55,213 nucleotides of DNA from the NCBI GenBank assembly GCA_938020525.1, contig CALIHW010000040.1:1-55213 (forward strand), in the 5' to 3' direction. Below are positions 28,449-37,393 of the stretch, one piece after another. The position numbers and the translations under genes are program-made. The DNA comes from an uncultured Granulosicoccaceae bacterium. Its GTDB lineage: Bacteria; Pseudomonadota; Gammaproteobacteria; Granulosicoccales; Granulosicoccaceae. Each line of letters begins with the position of its first letter. Within the stretch, counting starts at the first letter, position 1. The notes beneath the pieces are model-generated. The model searched no databases. It had not been told where the DNA came from and saw only the letters and a list, made by a program, of their open reading frames with translations.

Positions 28449-29591
28449 CTACAAAAAGTTGAGTTTATTCTGGTAAGCGAACAGAGCAGGGGCACCGCCT
28501 GTATGGATAAATACAACACAACTGCCCTGTGCTATCTGCCCTTGCTCAACCAGCTTAATCAATCCTGCCAGTGTGCGGCCCGAGTAGACCGGATCCACCA
28601 GAATTCCTTCGAGTCGCGCTGCTTTTTTAATTGCCTGTTCAACCCTCTGGTTTAGCTGCCCGTACCCGGGAGCCAATACATCATCATAGGTACGGACACT
28701 TTCCGGCGTGATGGGGTCAATGCCCAGCAGTGATGCAGCTTCTGATGCGCGTTTCTCTATGCGTGGTTGCTGTAGTGGTGTTTCCCGACGGACACAGATG
28801 CCTTCAACTTTAATGCTCCAATCCAGTGCTTTCACTCCTGCCAGAACTCCTGAATGCGTGATGCCACTACCTGATGGTGTTACCAGGTGCGTTGCCGAAA
28901 TATTCTGTTCCCGGGTCTGTATTTTCAGCTCGGCAACTGACAGTGCATAACCGAGAGAACCCAGAGGCGGATGCTCGGTGCCAAGATGCACAACGTAAGG
29001 GTTGCGACCCTGCTTTTTTAAATCCAGAGCCAGGCTGTCAAGCTTTGCATCAGCAAGTTTCTCGTCTTCACCCTCTGGCAGATAGTGGATTTCTGCGCCG
29101 TAAAGCTGATCGAGTAGTACGTTACCGGATGATTGATAAACTGGATCATTAGTGGGTACCCGATCTTCAAGCTGTACTACAGGCTCAAGCCCTAGTTTTC
29201 TGCATGCTGCAGCACAGAGTCTGACAAAGTTTGATTGAATAGCACCGGTAATCAAAACAGTATCTGCGTGCTGCTGCAGTGCCGGCCCCAGATAGAATTC
29301 CAGTTGCCGGACCTTGTTACCACCCATGCCAAGTGGCTGCGAATCATCTCGCTTAATGTAGAGCTCAATACCGAGCTCGTCACCGAGCCGTTTTGCTGGT
29401 TGAAGAGGTGTACGAACCGGGCCTAGATCGGCGCGCGCATGATTCGCCAGGCCAGGTAGCAGTTGGTATTCTTTGCGATGATCGAAGTATTGCGACAAGG
29501 GTGGTCTCCGGTATTGTCCGAGTATACTTTGCTCACGGAGGTGTTGTCGTTGGCGGTTACTTGAAGTGACGACGCAAAAACAGCAGTTCAC
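28449..29591 (-). CDS. D-cysteine desulfhydrase / ACC deaminase family PLP enzyme
   Basis: Up to 380 residues, a fold-type II PLP enzyme. The cofactor lysine is K93 in MGGNKVRQLEFYLG, preceded by IELYIKRDDSQPLG. The following TGAIQSNFVRLCAAACRKLG, the phosphate-binding TPSGSGITHSGVLAGVKAL and the LVDPVYSGRTLAGL / FIHTGGAPALFAY blocks are diagnostic. The family includes DcyD (D-cysteine to pyruvate, H2S and NH3) and ACC deaminase; the exact substrate is open. The first 30-50 residues (from a GTG at 29591) do not look conserved. A TTG near 29500 would begin close to the family start, so the 5' end is uncertain. Confidence 0.85.
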   Translation of the reverse strand: MNCCFCVVTSSNRQRQHLREQSILGQYRRPPLSQYFDHRKEYQLLPGLANHARADLGPVRTPLQPAKRLGDELGIELYIKRDDSQPLGMGGNKVRQLEFYLGPALQQHADTVLITGAIQSNFVRLCAAACRKLGLEPVVQLEDRVPTNDPVYQSSGNVLLDQLYGAEIHYLPEGEDEKLADAKLDSLALDLKKQGRNPYVVHLGTEHPPLGSLGYALSVAELKIQTREQNISATHLVTPSGSGITHSGVLAGVKALDWSIKVEGICVRRETPLQQPRIEKRASEAASLLGIDPITPESVRTYDDVLAPGYGQLNQRVEQAIKKAARLEGILVDPVYSGRTLAGLIKLVEQGQIAQGSCVVFIHTGGAPALFAYQNKLNFL

Positions 29592-29733
29592 ATCCCGAGC
29601 ACGGCCAGGCTGTGAGAATTGAGTTGGAAGATCCGGAATTGACCGCAGTGCTTGTTGCGCGAGGCTGTTAGAATACCGTTCATCCGGGTTGAGTTTAGCT
29701 GCCCGAAATCACAGATTTGGACACAATAAGATA

Positions 29734-30978
29734 ATGAAAAACAGCGGCTACTACAGCCAGTTCGGCGGGGCTTATATACCCGAGATACTCGTGCCGACGT
29801 TCGATGAACTCGAGAGTGCCTATCTGGTAGCCAGAGAGGATGAGTCGTTTTGGCAGGAGTACATCGATCTAATGTCCACCTACTCGTGCCGTGCAACTCC
29901 GATAACCCGTCTAGATAATCTCACCGAGCAGCTTGGTGGAGCGAATGTTTATGTCAAACGTGAAGATCTAAATCACACCGGGGCACATAAAGCTAATAAC
30001 GTTATGGGCCAAGGATTGCTGACCCGTCGTATGGGTAAAACGCGAGTCATCGCTGAAACCGGCGCCGGCCAACATGGTGTTGCAACAGCAACAATGGCAG
30101 CCAAGTTCGGCTTTGATTGCACCATCTATATGGGGGCACATGATGTTGCGCGTCAACGCCCGAATGTATTTTGGATGGAGCAGATGGGTGCTACAGTTGT
30201 GGCAGTAACTGAAGGGAGCCAGACACTTAAAGATGCCATCAATGAGGCCTTTCGTGATTGGGTAAGCAACATGGATGACACCCATTATGTACTCGGCACA
30301 GCCTGTGGGCCTCACCCGTTCCCGGAAATGGTTAGCTGGTTTCAGTCGATCATTGGGATTGAATCGCGGGAGCAAATGCTTGAACGTACCGGCAAACTGC
30401 CTGAACGTGTGTATGCCTGTGTTGGCGGTGGCTCCAACGCGATGGGAATATTTGGTGGGTTCCTTGAAGACAAAGGTGTTGAGCTTGTAGGTGTGGAGGC
30501 CGGTGGTCGAGGCAGGGGTCAGGGTCAGCATGCCGCACGGCTTGCCTATGATGATGCAACGATAGGCGTTGCGCAGGGTTATAAAACGTACTTTCTACAA
30601 GACAATGACGGTCAGATGCAAGATACGCATAGTGTGTCTGCGGGTCTTGACTATGTTGGTGTGTCACCGATTTTAAGCCATATGCATGAAACCAAAGAGG
30701 TTCGCTTTGAGGCAGCATCGGATACCGAAGTAGTCGAAGCAATGCAACGCACGGTTCGCAATGAAGGGTTGATCCCTGCACTTGAATCTTCACATGCTTT
30801 TGCACAGGCATATAAAGAAGCGCCGGATATGTCTTCCAATGAAGATATCTTAATCAATATGTCCGGCCGTGCTGATAAAGACATTTTCACCGTGGCCGAC
30901 GCGGTGCATGATCCGAAGTGGCAGCAATTTATTATTGATAAAGCAGAAGCGTATCGTGCGGAGATGCAAAATGGCTAA
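29734..30978 (+). CDS. trpB: Tryptophan synthase beta chain
   Basis: 414 residues. It condenses indole and L-serine to tryptophan. The PLP lysine is K86 in HTGAHKANNV (usually HTGAHKINN), the catalytic Glu is E108 in AETGAGQHGVATA, and the phosphate-binding CVGGGSNAMGIF is intact. The opening SGYYSQFGGAYIPE and the region SAGLDYVGVSPILSHM differ from the common proteobacterial form (SGFFGDFGGRFVPE and AGLDYPGIGP). This points to a divergent TrpB lineage, perhaps acquired. An in-frame start at 29689 would add 15 non-conserved residues. trpA overlaps its stop codon by 8 bases. No trpF or other trp gene is near. Confidence 0.92.
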   Translation: MKNSGYYSQFGGAYIPEILVPTFDELESAYLVAREDESFWQEYIDLMSTYSCRATPITRLDNLTEQLGGANVYVKREDLNHTGAHKANNVMGQGLLTRRMGKTRVIAETGAGQHGVATATMAAKFGFDCTIYMGAHDVARQRPNVFWMEQMGATVVAVTEGSQTLKDAINEAFRDWVSNMDDTHYVLGTACGPHPFPEMVSWFQSIIGIESREQMLERTGKLPERVYACVGGGSNAMGIFGGFLEDKGVELVGVEAGGRGRGQGQHAARLAYDDATIGVAQGYKTYFLQDNDGQMQDTHSVSAGLDYVGVSPILSHMHETKEVRFEAASDTEVVEAMQRTVRNEGLIPALESSHAFAQAYKEAPDMSSNEDILINMSGRADKDIFTVADAVHDPKWQQFIIDKAEAYRAEMQNG

Positions 30979-31753
30979 ATCCCCGACTACACTGGAACTC
31001 GCAATACGAAAAGCGCGGGAAAAGAAAGATATCCTGCTGATGACTCACATTGTGCTCGGCTATCCAAATTTTGACGACTCGCTGAGAGTCGTTGAAGACA
31101 TGGTTAAAGCCGGTGTCGATTTAATGGAATTGCAGATTCCGTTTTCGGAACCCATGGCGGATGGTCCGGTGATTCTAAAAGCCAATTCAGAAGCCTTGAA
31201 AGCTGGCGCTACTGTTGAAAAAAGTTTTGCAGCGGCGGAACGGATTACCAGGGAATTCGATATTCCGTTTTTATTTATGACCTACTACAACATCCTTTTT
31301 TGTTATGGGGTAGATGAATTCGTCAGTCGTTGTAAGAGTGCAGGGATTACCGGTTGTATTGTGCCTGATCTGCCACCGGCAGAAGGGCAGCAGTATCTTG
31401 ATGCTATGCATGCAGCAGGGATTTCACCTGTGCATATCTTTACACCTAAAACACCTGAAACTCGTATGCGCCATTTGAGCGATAACAGCTCAGGCATGAT
31501 TTACTGTGTTGCGCGCAAGGGAGTGACAGGTAAAGACACAGCGTTTTCTGATGACCTTTCTGAGTACCTGGAACTCTGTCGCAGCAGTACAGACTTACCG
31601 TTAGGTGTTGGTTTTGGCGTGAAGAGCCGTGAAGATATCGATTTCCTTCGTGGTAAAGTGGATATTGCCGTGGTCGGCTCTGAAACCATCCGGGTGATGG
31701 AGCAGGATGGCGTTGGTGCAGTAAAGGGTTTTATAGAAACGCTTGTTGCATAG
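30971..31753 (+). CDS. trpA: Tryptophan synthase alpha chain
   Basis: 260 residues. It cleaves indole-3-glycerol phosphate to indole, passed through a tunnel to TrpB. The catalytic residues correspond to E53 and D64 in MELQIPFSEPMADGP, which differs from the common ELGVPFSDPLADGP in the non-catalytic positions. GCIVPDLPPAEGQQY, the flexible loop (IYCVARKGVTG) and LGVGFGVKSREDI are conserved. The start ATG lies inside the last codons of trpB, so the two are translationally coupled. The shared divergence of TrpA and TrpB suggests that the pair evolved or moved together. Confidence 0.92.
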   Translation: MAKSPTTLELAIRKAREKKDILLMTHIVLGYPNFDDSLRVVEDMVKAGVDLMELQIPFSEPMADGPVILKANSEALKAGATVEKSFAAAERITREFDIPFLFMTYYNILFCYGVDEFVSRCKSAGITGCIVPDLPPAEGQQYLDAMHAAGISPVHIFTPKTPETRMRHLSDNSSGMIYCVARKGVTGKDTAFSDDLSEYLELCRSSTDLPLGVGFGVKSREDIDFLRGKVDIAVVGSETIRVMEQDGVGAVKGFIETLVA

Positions 31754-31773
31754 CCGGGGTCGCACAGTCATCT

Positions 31774-32015
31774 CCTTCAGAACAGGTGAATTACCCTGGC
31801 CTCGAAAGTCATCCTAATCACGATATCGCAAAGGAGCAGATGTCAGGATACTGAGGTATGACGAGCTTTTCGATTGTTGGTGGGCTCGAAGCTATAAAAA
31901 AGGTACTGCCAAAGTTGAAGCTGGCTCACATGGCAGCGAAGGGTTGATCCGTTATTCAACAGGTATAGAGGATGTAGAAGACCTGCTGGCCGATCTGGAG
32001 CATGCACTTAGCTAA
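31774..32015 (+). pseudogene. C-terminal remnant of a Cys/Met-metabolism PLP enzyme (MetB/MetC/CGL family)
   Basis: Reading from about 31774 gives, in one frame, VNYPGLESHPNHDIAKEQMS then GY, a TGA stop at 31852-31854 where the family has Gly or Phe-Gly, then GMTSFSIVGGLEAIKKVLPK. After LAHMAA the frame shifts and about 25-30 residues are missing (the family's SLGG..ES..HPA..TH segment). Reading resumes as EGLIRYSTGIEDVEDLLADL and ends at TAA 32013-32015. These are the closing segments of cystathionine gamma-synthase/lyase-type enzymes. The N-terminal three quarters are absent, and trpA ends 20 bp upstream. One in-frame stop, one deletion and one frameshift make it clearly non-functional. Confidence 0.85.
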
Positions 32016-33506
32016 CTATAGATTTTGTAAGTACTCGTCGGCGATCTTTAGGTGAAGGTTCTTCTTTTCTGTATCCATTTTCTCAGCGTTTCGAACCATC
32101 ATTGCCCAGCGGTGATTACTTTTTAGCTGATCACTGTTCCGGAGAATCCAGCGCCAGAACAAAGCATCCCAGATCTCAGACCATTCGCCCTTTTTGTAGT
32201 GGCTCATCTTGATGACATAGTTAGAGCCTGAAAAATACGGCTTGCTTGTAATGTTTCCGCCGTCGGCGTTTTGGCTCATGGCGTATACGTTAGGTACCAT
32301 TACCCAGTCGTAGCTGTCGATAAACATTTCCATAAACCACTTGTAGATGTCATCCGGATCTATCTCGCACAGAAACATAAAGCCCCCTAGGATCATCAAT
32401 CGTTCGATATGGTGGCAGTAGCCTGTTTTAAGAATTCTCTTAATAGTGTTATCTACTGGCAAGATGCCGGTAGTAGCATTATAAAATGAGGCAGGCATTG
32501 GCCTGGTGTGTTGCCAGTGATTGGTTGTGCGCATCATGACGCCCAGGTCATCGTAAGTGGCCCGTATAAATTCCCGCCAACCTATAACTTGTCTGATAAA
32601 GCCCTCAACACTGTTGAGTGGAATTTTGTGTGCCTCTGCGTGAGCCAGTGTCTTTTTGACTACCAGAGCGGGAGTCAGCAATCCTACATTAAGCATAGGG
32701 GTTAGTATGCTGTGGTATAGAAAGTTTTGATCCTCAACGATTGCATCTTCATATTCACCAAACAAATGAAATCGCTGCTCTAGAAAATTTACCAGCCACC
32801 GCTCGGCGGTAGTGTGTGTGGTTGGATAGAACCAAAAATCAAGTTCACCTGGATTGTTCGGGAAATCTGTGGCAACAGACTTTATAGCAGCATCGATTTC
32901 TGCCGTTCTTTTTACGGTCGGAATCTCTGGTATGTTGCCAAGCAGTTTTTTGGGGAGTTTACGTCGATTCTCTTCGTCAAAACTCCATTTGCCGCCCATT
33001 GGCTTGTCGTCTTCAACCAAAATATTTAATCGCTTTCTTTGCCACTGGTAGAAATCTGCCATAAACCAGCGCTTGCGAGTGTACCGCCAGTTTGTATTTT
33101 CTTCTGTCGAGTTAAAGAAGCCGGGGGATGGAAGCACTGTTAATGTAAGGCCGGCCAGCCTTGCTGCTTTTTCCAGTCTTTTATTTAATGTGAAATCATG
33201 AACTTCAACGAGTGCCAGTGATTTGGGGCCTTGAGAAGCAATAGATTGTAGAAGCTTTGGCAATGGCTCAATTCCCTTATCATATGGCAGAAGGGTGCAG
33301 TGCAGATCTGTCTTTTCCAGCAACTTTTTAAACTCAGCCATTGTGGCCCGGTGGTAGGCCAGCTTTTGTTTATGCATCAACGCCGGATATATCCTGTCAC
33401 CGAAAAACAATGGATGCTCAATTAGTATTACATGCTTGGTGTCTTTATGAATAGCTGGATGTTTCTTGAATAGTTGATGCGGGAAAATCAGCGCGACTTC
33501 TGTCAT
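32016..33506 (-). CDS. Cryptochrome/photolyase family protein (FeS-BCP/PhrB-like clade) without the Fe-S cysteines
   Basis: 496 residues from the ATG at 33506. It belongs to the deoxyribodipyrimidine photolyase-related family typified by Agrobacterium PhrB (6-4 photolyase). Segments are VALIFPHQLFKKHPAI at the start, REFIRATYDDLGVMMR in the FAD domain, CHHIERLMILGGFMFL and VPNVYAMSQNADGGNITSKP. In PhrB a 4Fe-4S cluster is held by four cysteines, two of them in a YCxGC motif. Here that motif reads HYKKGEW and is followed directly by SEIWDALFWRWI, so the cluster ligands are absent and the loop is shorter. FAD-binding residues appear kept. It may be a light-dependent repair enzyme or a photoreceptor. 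It follows the glycosyltransferase gene by 13 bp, so the two are probably co-transcribed. Confidence 0.88.
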   Translation of the reverse strand: MTEVALIFPHQLFKKHPAIHKDTKHVILIEHPLFFGDRIYPALMHKQKLAYHRATMAEFKKLLEKTDLHCTLLPYDKGIEPLPKLLQSIASQGPKSLALVEVHDFTLNKRLEKAARLAGLTLTVLPSPGFFNSTEENTNWRYTRKRWFMADFYQWQRKRLNILVEDDKPMGGKWSFDEENRRKLPKKLLGNIPEIPTVKRTAEIDAAIKSVATDFPNNPGELDFWFYPTTHTTAERWLVNFLEQRFHLFGEYEDAIVEDQNFLYHSILTPMLNVGLLTPALVVKKTLAHAEAHKIPLNSVEGFIRQVIGWREFIRATYDDLGVMMRTTNHWQHTRPMPASFYNATTGILPVDNTIKRILKTGYCHHIERLMILGGFMFLCEIDPDDIYKWFMEMFIDSYDWVMVPNVYAMSQNADGGNITSKPYFSGSNYVIKMSHYKKGEWSEIWDALFWRWILRNSDQLKSNHRWAMMVRNAEKMDTEKKNLHLKIADEYLQNL

Positions 33507-33519
33507 ATATAAAATAGGC

Positions 33520-34362
33520 TTATTTAGATTCTTGTTTGTTAGTGATATGGCTTCTGTCGTACCACATGCCAAGAAATTTTCTCGAGCGAGTAGCGCCGGG
33601 GATTAGCAGTATCGCTAACTGAATGATCTTTTGCTTCCTTGAATACCAATCCAGTTTTCTCGCAGATGACACCACAGGTGCCTCCTCAATAATTATGAAT
33701 TTCTTTTTATTGGTTTTTGCATATTCACGCAGATGTTTTGATAACACCAGTTCCTCCGCAGCGTATTGCTTTTCATCAAAACCACCTACCGCGGAAAATG
33801 CTTCTTTCGTGCAGAAGATATAGCAGCCGGCAGCGGCTCCGATCCTCACTGACCACCAGTTCCAGAAGGTCACTAATAGGTTTGCAAAACCTTTGATCTC
33901 GCGATCAAACGTGACGGTTGAGCCACCGCCAATAACCTCGCCACTAACGAGTTTCTCAATTGTTAGCTGCAACAGTGTTGGGTTAATGCTTGTGTCTGCG
34001 TCTAGGAAGATCATGAAGTCAGCATTGGATGCAGCTGCACCCGTATTTCGTGCTCTGGCAATTTGATTTACCGGCTCGAAAACCACTGTCGCACCCATCT
34101 CCTTGGCTATTTCTGCCGTGGCATCGGTGCTGTTGTTATCGACAACAATAATGTCGCCAGAGTAACTGTGTTGTTCCTGTCCATGTGCGGCTACCTGCAT
34201 CTGGCTCTGGGCGTGACGTAGGGTATCAATCGTTTTGCGGATATGTTGCGACTCATTCCATGCAGGTATTACTATGCTGTATGTGAAGATTGAGTGACTA
34301 ACTACGCCCGCGAGCGTACGTTTCGGGCAGGTTGGTAAGTGTTGTTGGTCAGCTGCTTCCAT
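33520..34362 (-). CDS. Glycosyltransferase family 2
   Basis: 280 residues. A GT-A domain begins at about residue 27 with YSIVIPAWNESQHIRKTIDT. The nucleotide-binding DIIVVDNNSTDATAEIA and the metal-binding DAD in FMIFLDADTSINP (about 113-125) follow, then AARNTGAA-like (ARARNTGAAAS) and GGFDEKQYAAEELVLSKHL near the acceptor site. One weakly hydrophobic C-terminal segment is present. It transfers a sugar from a nucleotide sugar to an unknown acceptor. It is the first gene of a two-gene unit with the photolyase-like gene. Confidence 0.85.
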   Translation of the reverse strand: MEAADQQHLPTCPKRTLAGVVSHSIFTYSIVIPAWNESQHIRKTIDTLRHAQSQMQVAAHGQEQHSYSGDIIVVDNNSTDATAEIAKEMGATVVFEPVNQIARARNTGAAASNADFMIFLDADTSINPTLLQLTIEKLVSGEVIGGGSTVTFDREIKGFANLLVTFWNWWSVRIGAAAGCYIFCTKEAFSAVGGFDEKQYAAEELVLSKHLREYAKTNKKKFIIIEEAPVVSSARKLDWYSRKQKIIQLAILLIPGATRSRKFLGMWYDRSHITNKQESK

Positions 34363-34535
34363 GAGATCTGTTATACCATCCGGGACGCATTTCCGGGGGT
34401 TTTCGTAAGCCGTTAAATTCGAGCCTGCTTTTTGCGAATTGTCTGTCCTGCCCTTGTCATCGAAGGTCGCGGAATGACCGCCGGAATATTGCTATTCAAG
34501 GTAACATCGGCGTTAGGAATCCGGGAGAACAAGTG

Positions 34536-35927
34536 ATGTCTGCAACACCCTCAAGCGCGAACTACGCCAAAGATATCTGGCAGAAGGACAAAGATCACTT
34601 TACCCACCCTTGGCAGGTTTTTGATTCGTTCGAGCAAGAAGGTTCGATGATCATGGAACACGCCGGTGGTGCTTACCTGACAGATATTGAAGGCAACCGT
34701 TATCTCGACGGAATTGGCGGCTTGTGGTGTACTAATATTGGTCAGGGCAGGGAAGAAATGGCGGATGCTGTTGCCGATCAGATAAAGAAACTTGCCTATG
34801 CCAGCCCGTTTGTCGATATCACGACGGCACCGGCGGCTGAGCTTGCATCTCAGCTGGCAGACTTCGCACCGGGTGATCTCAATCATGTGATGTTTAGTTG
34901 CGGCGGCTCAACGGCTATAGATTCCGCGTATCGGTTAATACAGTATTATCAAAACTGCCGCGGTAAGCATGACAAAAAGCATATTATCGCGCGCGACAGT
35001 TCCTACCATGGCAGTACCTATATATCGATGTCTATAGGTGGCAAGAAGGGTGATCATCCTCCGGAGTTTGACTACAAGCGCGATACTATTCACCACATCT
35101 CTAATCCTAACTATTATCGTGCGCAAGGTTACGATACAGAAGAGCAGTTTTTAAATTTTCTGGTCGATGAACTTGAACAGAAAATACTCGAATTTGGCGC
35201 CGATAAGGTCGCGGCTTTTTTTGCAGAGCCAATTCTGGGTGCCGGTGGCGTTATTGTGCCACCCAAGGGTTATCATCAAAGAACCCACGAGGTTTGTCAG
35301 AAATATGATGTGCTGTATGTATCAGACGAAGTAGTTACGGCCTTTGGCAGGCTTGGCCACTGGTTTGCCTCTGAAGATGTATTTGGCATCATTCCGGACA
35401 TTATCACTTGTGCCAAAGGCTTAAGCTCTGGTTACCTGCCAATCGGTGCAACGATTTACTCAGACAAAATTCACAGTGTCATTAGCGAGCAAGGTAAGGG
35501 TCGCTGTTTCACCAATGGTTTTACCTACTCGGGACACCCGGTATGTTGTGCCGCTGCTTTAAAGAATATTGAGATCATGCAGCGTGAGAACATTTTCGCG
35601 AATGCGGTCAAGGTCGGTGATTACTTTGGTCAGCAGTTGCAAACACTGACGGATCTGCCGATTGTCGGGGAAGTGCGTGGCTATCGATTGATGCAGTGTG
35701 TCGAGTTTGTCTCTAATAAAGAAACCAAAGAGATGTTTCCTGAAGAAATGGATATCGGTAAAGTTGTCTCTGATATCGCAGATAAAAAGGGATTTTTAGT
35801 AAGGCCGATTGTGCATTTAAATGTAATGTCACCGCCGTTGATTATCACCAGTGAAGAAGTAGACTTTGCAGTTGCCACATTACGTGAGAGCATTATTGAG
35901 GCGGCAGAGCAGATTGGCTGTAGCTAG
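34536..35927 (+). CDS. Class III omega-aminotransferase (aspartate aminotransferase family)
   Basis: 463 residues, PLP fold type I. The cofactor lysine is K294 in TCAKGLSSGYLPIGA, and D264 in VLYVSDEVVTAFGRLG binds the pyridine nitrogen. The N-terminal part TDIEGNRYLDGIGGLWCTNI, the SCGGSTAIDSAYRLI loop and NGFTYSGHPVCCAAAL are typical of the beta-alanine/taurine/putrescine-pyruvate aminotransferase group. The amino donor cannot be assigned. A GTG directly precedes the ATG at 34536, and GGGAG lies upstream. It is followed after 44 bp by a hotdog protein gene on the same strand. Confidence 0.9.
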   Translation: MSATPSSANYAKDIWQKDKDHFTHPWQVFDSFEQEGSMIMEHAGGAYLTDIEGNRYLDGIGGLWCTNIGQGREEMADAVADQIKKLAYASPFVDITTAPAAELASQLADFAPGDLNHVMFSCGGSTAIDSAYRLIQYYQNCRGKHDKKHIIARDSSYHGSTYISMSIGGKKGDHPPEFDYKRDTIHHISNPNYYRAQGYDTEEQFLNFLVDELEQKILEFGADKVAAFFAEPILGAGGVIVPPKGYHQRTHEVCQKYDVLYVSDEVVTAFGRLGHWFASEDVFGIIPDIITCAKGLSSGYLPIGATIYSDKIHSVISEQGKGRCFTNGFTYSGHPVCCAAALKNIEIMQRENIFANAVKVGDYFGQQLQTLTDLPIVGEVRGYRLMQCVEFVSNKETKEMFPEEMDIGKVVSDIADKKGFLVRPIVHLNVMSPPLIITSEEVDFAVATLRESIIEAAEQIGCS

Positions 35928-35971
35928 CGCTTACAAAGCCTGGCTCTAACAACTCAGAGACTAAGACTCAT

Positions 35972-36466
35972 ATGCAAAAGAGCCGTATAGCCAGCGCTGT
36001 TGAAAAGGTAGATCGACTACCGGCCTTTATCCGGCAGCCGGCTTTTAATTTCATGATTGGTCGTGCTGTACCTTTTGTGGCTACTTCACGGCTGCGAATT
36101 ACCAAAGCAACAAAGAATGAGTGGAGTGCAACACTCGATAACAAGCGCCGAGTTCAGAACCACATCAAGCAGATACACGCCTGTGCGATGATGCTGATTG
36201 GTGAGACAATCGGTGTGATGATCATAGCAATGAATTTGCCTGGTGATCGCATCCCTTTAGTGAAAAATATCAAAGCGGACTTTGTAAAACGGTCAACTGG
36301 AAGAATGACGGGTGTAGTTAAGTTAACTGATGATCAGATTGCGATGATTCAGCGAGAGCCAAAAGGTGAGATTGAACTGGAGGTTATTATTACTGATGAA
36401 GCGCACGTTAATCCCTTGTTGATGCGCGTAACCGCTGCATGGATACCTAAGGAACCATCAGGCTAG
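35972..36466 (+). CDS. DUF4442 hotdog-fold protein
   Basis: 164 residues resembling the DUF4442/YiiD C-terminal hotdog group, which is related to acyl-CoA thioesterases. Visible features are an N-terminal amphipathic stretch (residues 1-35), ATLDNKRRVQNHIKQIHACA at about 49-68 with the long helix (ACAMMLIGETIGVMIIAMNL), and IKADFVKRSTGRMTG at about 100-114. No catalytic Asp/Glu of a known thioesterase could be assigned. It is probably co-transcribed with the aminotransferase gene and nearly abuts the convergent transporter gene. Confidence 0.75.
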   Translation: MQKSRIASAVEKVDRLPAFIRQPAFNFMIGRAVPFVATSRLRITKATKNEWSATLDNKRRVQNHIKQIHACAMMLIGETIGVMIIAMNLPGDRIPLVKNIKADFVKRSTGRMTGVVKLTDDQIAMIQREPKGEIELEVIITDEAHVNPLLMRVTAAWIPKEPSG

Positions 36467-36478
36467 TGTAAATTCCGG

Positions 36479-37393
36479 TTATTGTCGCTTTTGCCGGAGT
36501 GACATAATTCCAGCTCCGACAATCATTGCGATACCTGTTACAGATATTGAGTCGGGTATTTCTTTGAAAAACAAAATCCCCCACAGTACAGCAAAGCCCA
36601 CATAGGCGAAATCGAATATGCCTATCATTGCTGGTGGTCCGTTCTGATAGGCAATTGCAGCACCGATACTGCCGATGAGTATTGCAACAGCGAGCACTCC
36701 CATTGAGATCCATTCAGGGATTCCCATTGCAGACCAGGGTGACAGTAAAAATCCTTGCCGTAAATCATCCGGCAGTGTGGACAGGTAGAGTGCTGCCAGT
36801 CCACCGACAAAAACAAAAGAGATGTTCAGTGCCAGAGATAAAAGCAGCGGGTGTTCAGATCTGCATTTGGTTCGGGTCAGGATCATTGCCAGTGCATACA
36901 GAATTGCAGAACATAACGGGTAGAATGCATAGGTATTGAAGTCCCCGGTTTTTGGTCTTAATACCAGCAATACACCGATGAATCCGGTCACGACAGATAT
37001 CCATCCGAGTCCGGTGATCCTGTCTCCCACAATAAGAGCAGAAAACAAGGTTATAAATATCGGCAATGTGTAGTATGCGGCTGCAGCTACCGAGAGTTCG
37101 AGGTGCGGCAGTGAGACATAGTAGCTAATCCACATGCCAACCAGAAGCAGGCTGCGAACGATTGTCCAGACTACTGCATCAGGAAAGCGAAATGGTTCCT
37201 TTGCAGTGATCTTTATAAATATCAGTAGACAAGGTATTGCAATCAAAGAGCGAATAACGAAAATCTGCCAGATAACAAAACTATTGCTGGTCAATTTTAT
37301 CAGTGCGTCGCCGAAGGATAGCGCCAGCACAGTAGCAACAATGACTGCGACTGCCAGCGGAATGTTATCTATTTGTTTGCCGGGTTCGGTCAC
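36479..37393 (-). CDS. DMT superfamily transporter (EamA type)
   Basis: 304 residues with ten predicted membrane helices arranged as two EamA repeats (about 12-135 and 150-298). The first repeat contains SFGDALIKLTSNSFVIWQIF and RSLIAIPCLLIFI, with the Tyr-rich AAAAYYTLPIFITLFSALIV, typical of EamA exporters. The second contains GAAIAYQNGPPAMIGIFDFA and AVLWGILFFKEIPD. Members export amino acids, purines or other metabolites. The substrate is unknown. It is a single gene with its own promoter region, convergent with the hotdog gene. Confidence 0.87.
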   Translation of the reverse strand: MTEPGKQIDNIPLAVAVIVATVLALSFGDALIKLTSNSFVIWQIFVIRSLIAIPCLLIFIKITAKEPFRFPDAVVWTIVRSLLLVGMWISYYVSLPHLELSVAAAAYYTLPIFITLFSALIVGDRITGLGWISVVTGFIGVLLVLRPKTGDFNTYAFYPLCSAILYALAMILTRTKCRSEHPLLLSLALNISFVFVGGLAALYLSTLPDDLRQGFLLSPWSAMGIPEWISMGVLAVAILIGSIGAAIAYQNGPPAMIGIFDFAYVGFAVLWGILFFKEIPDSISVTGIAMIVGAGIMSLRQKRQ

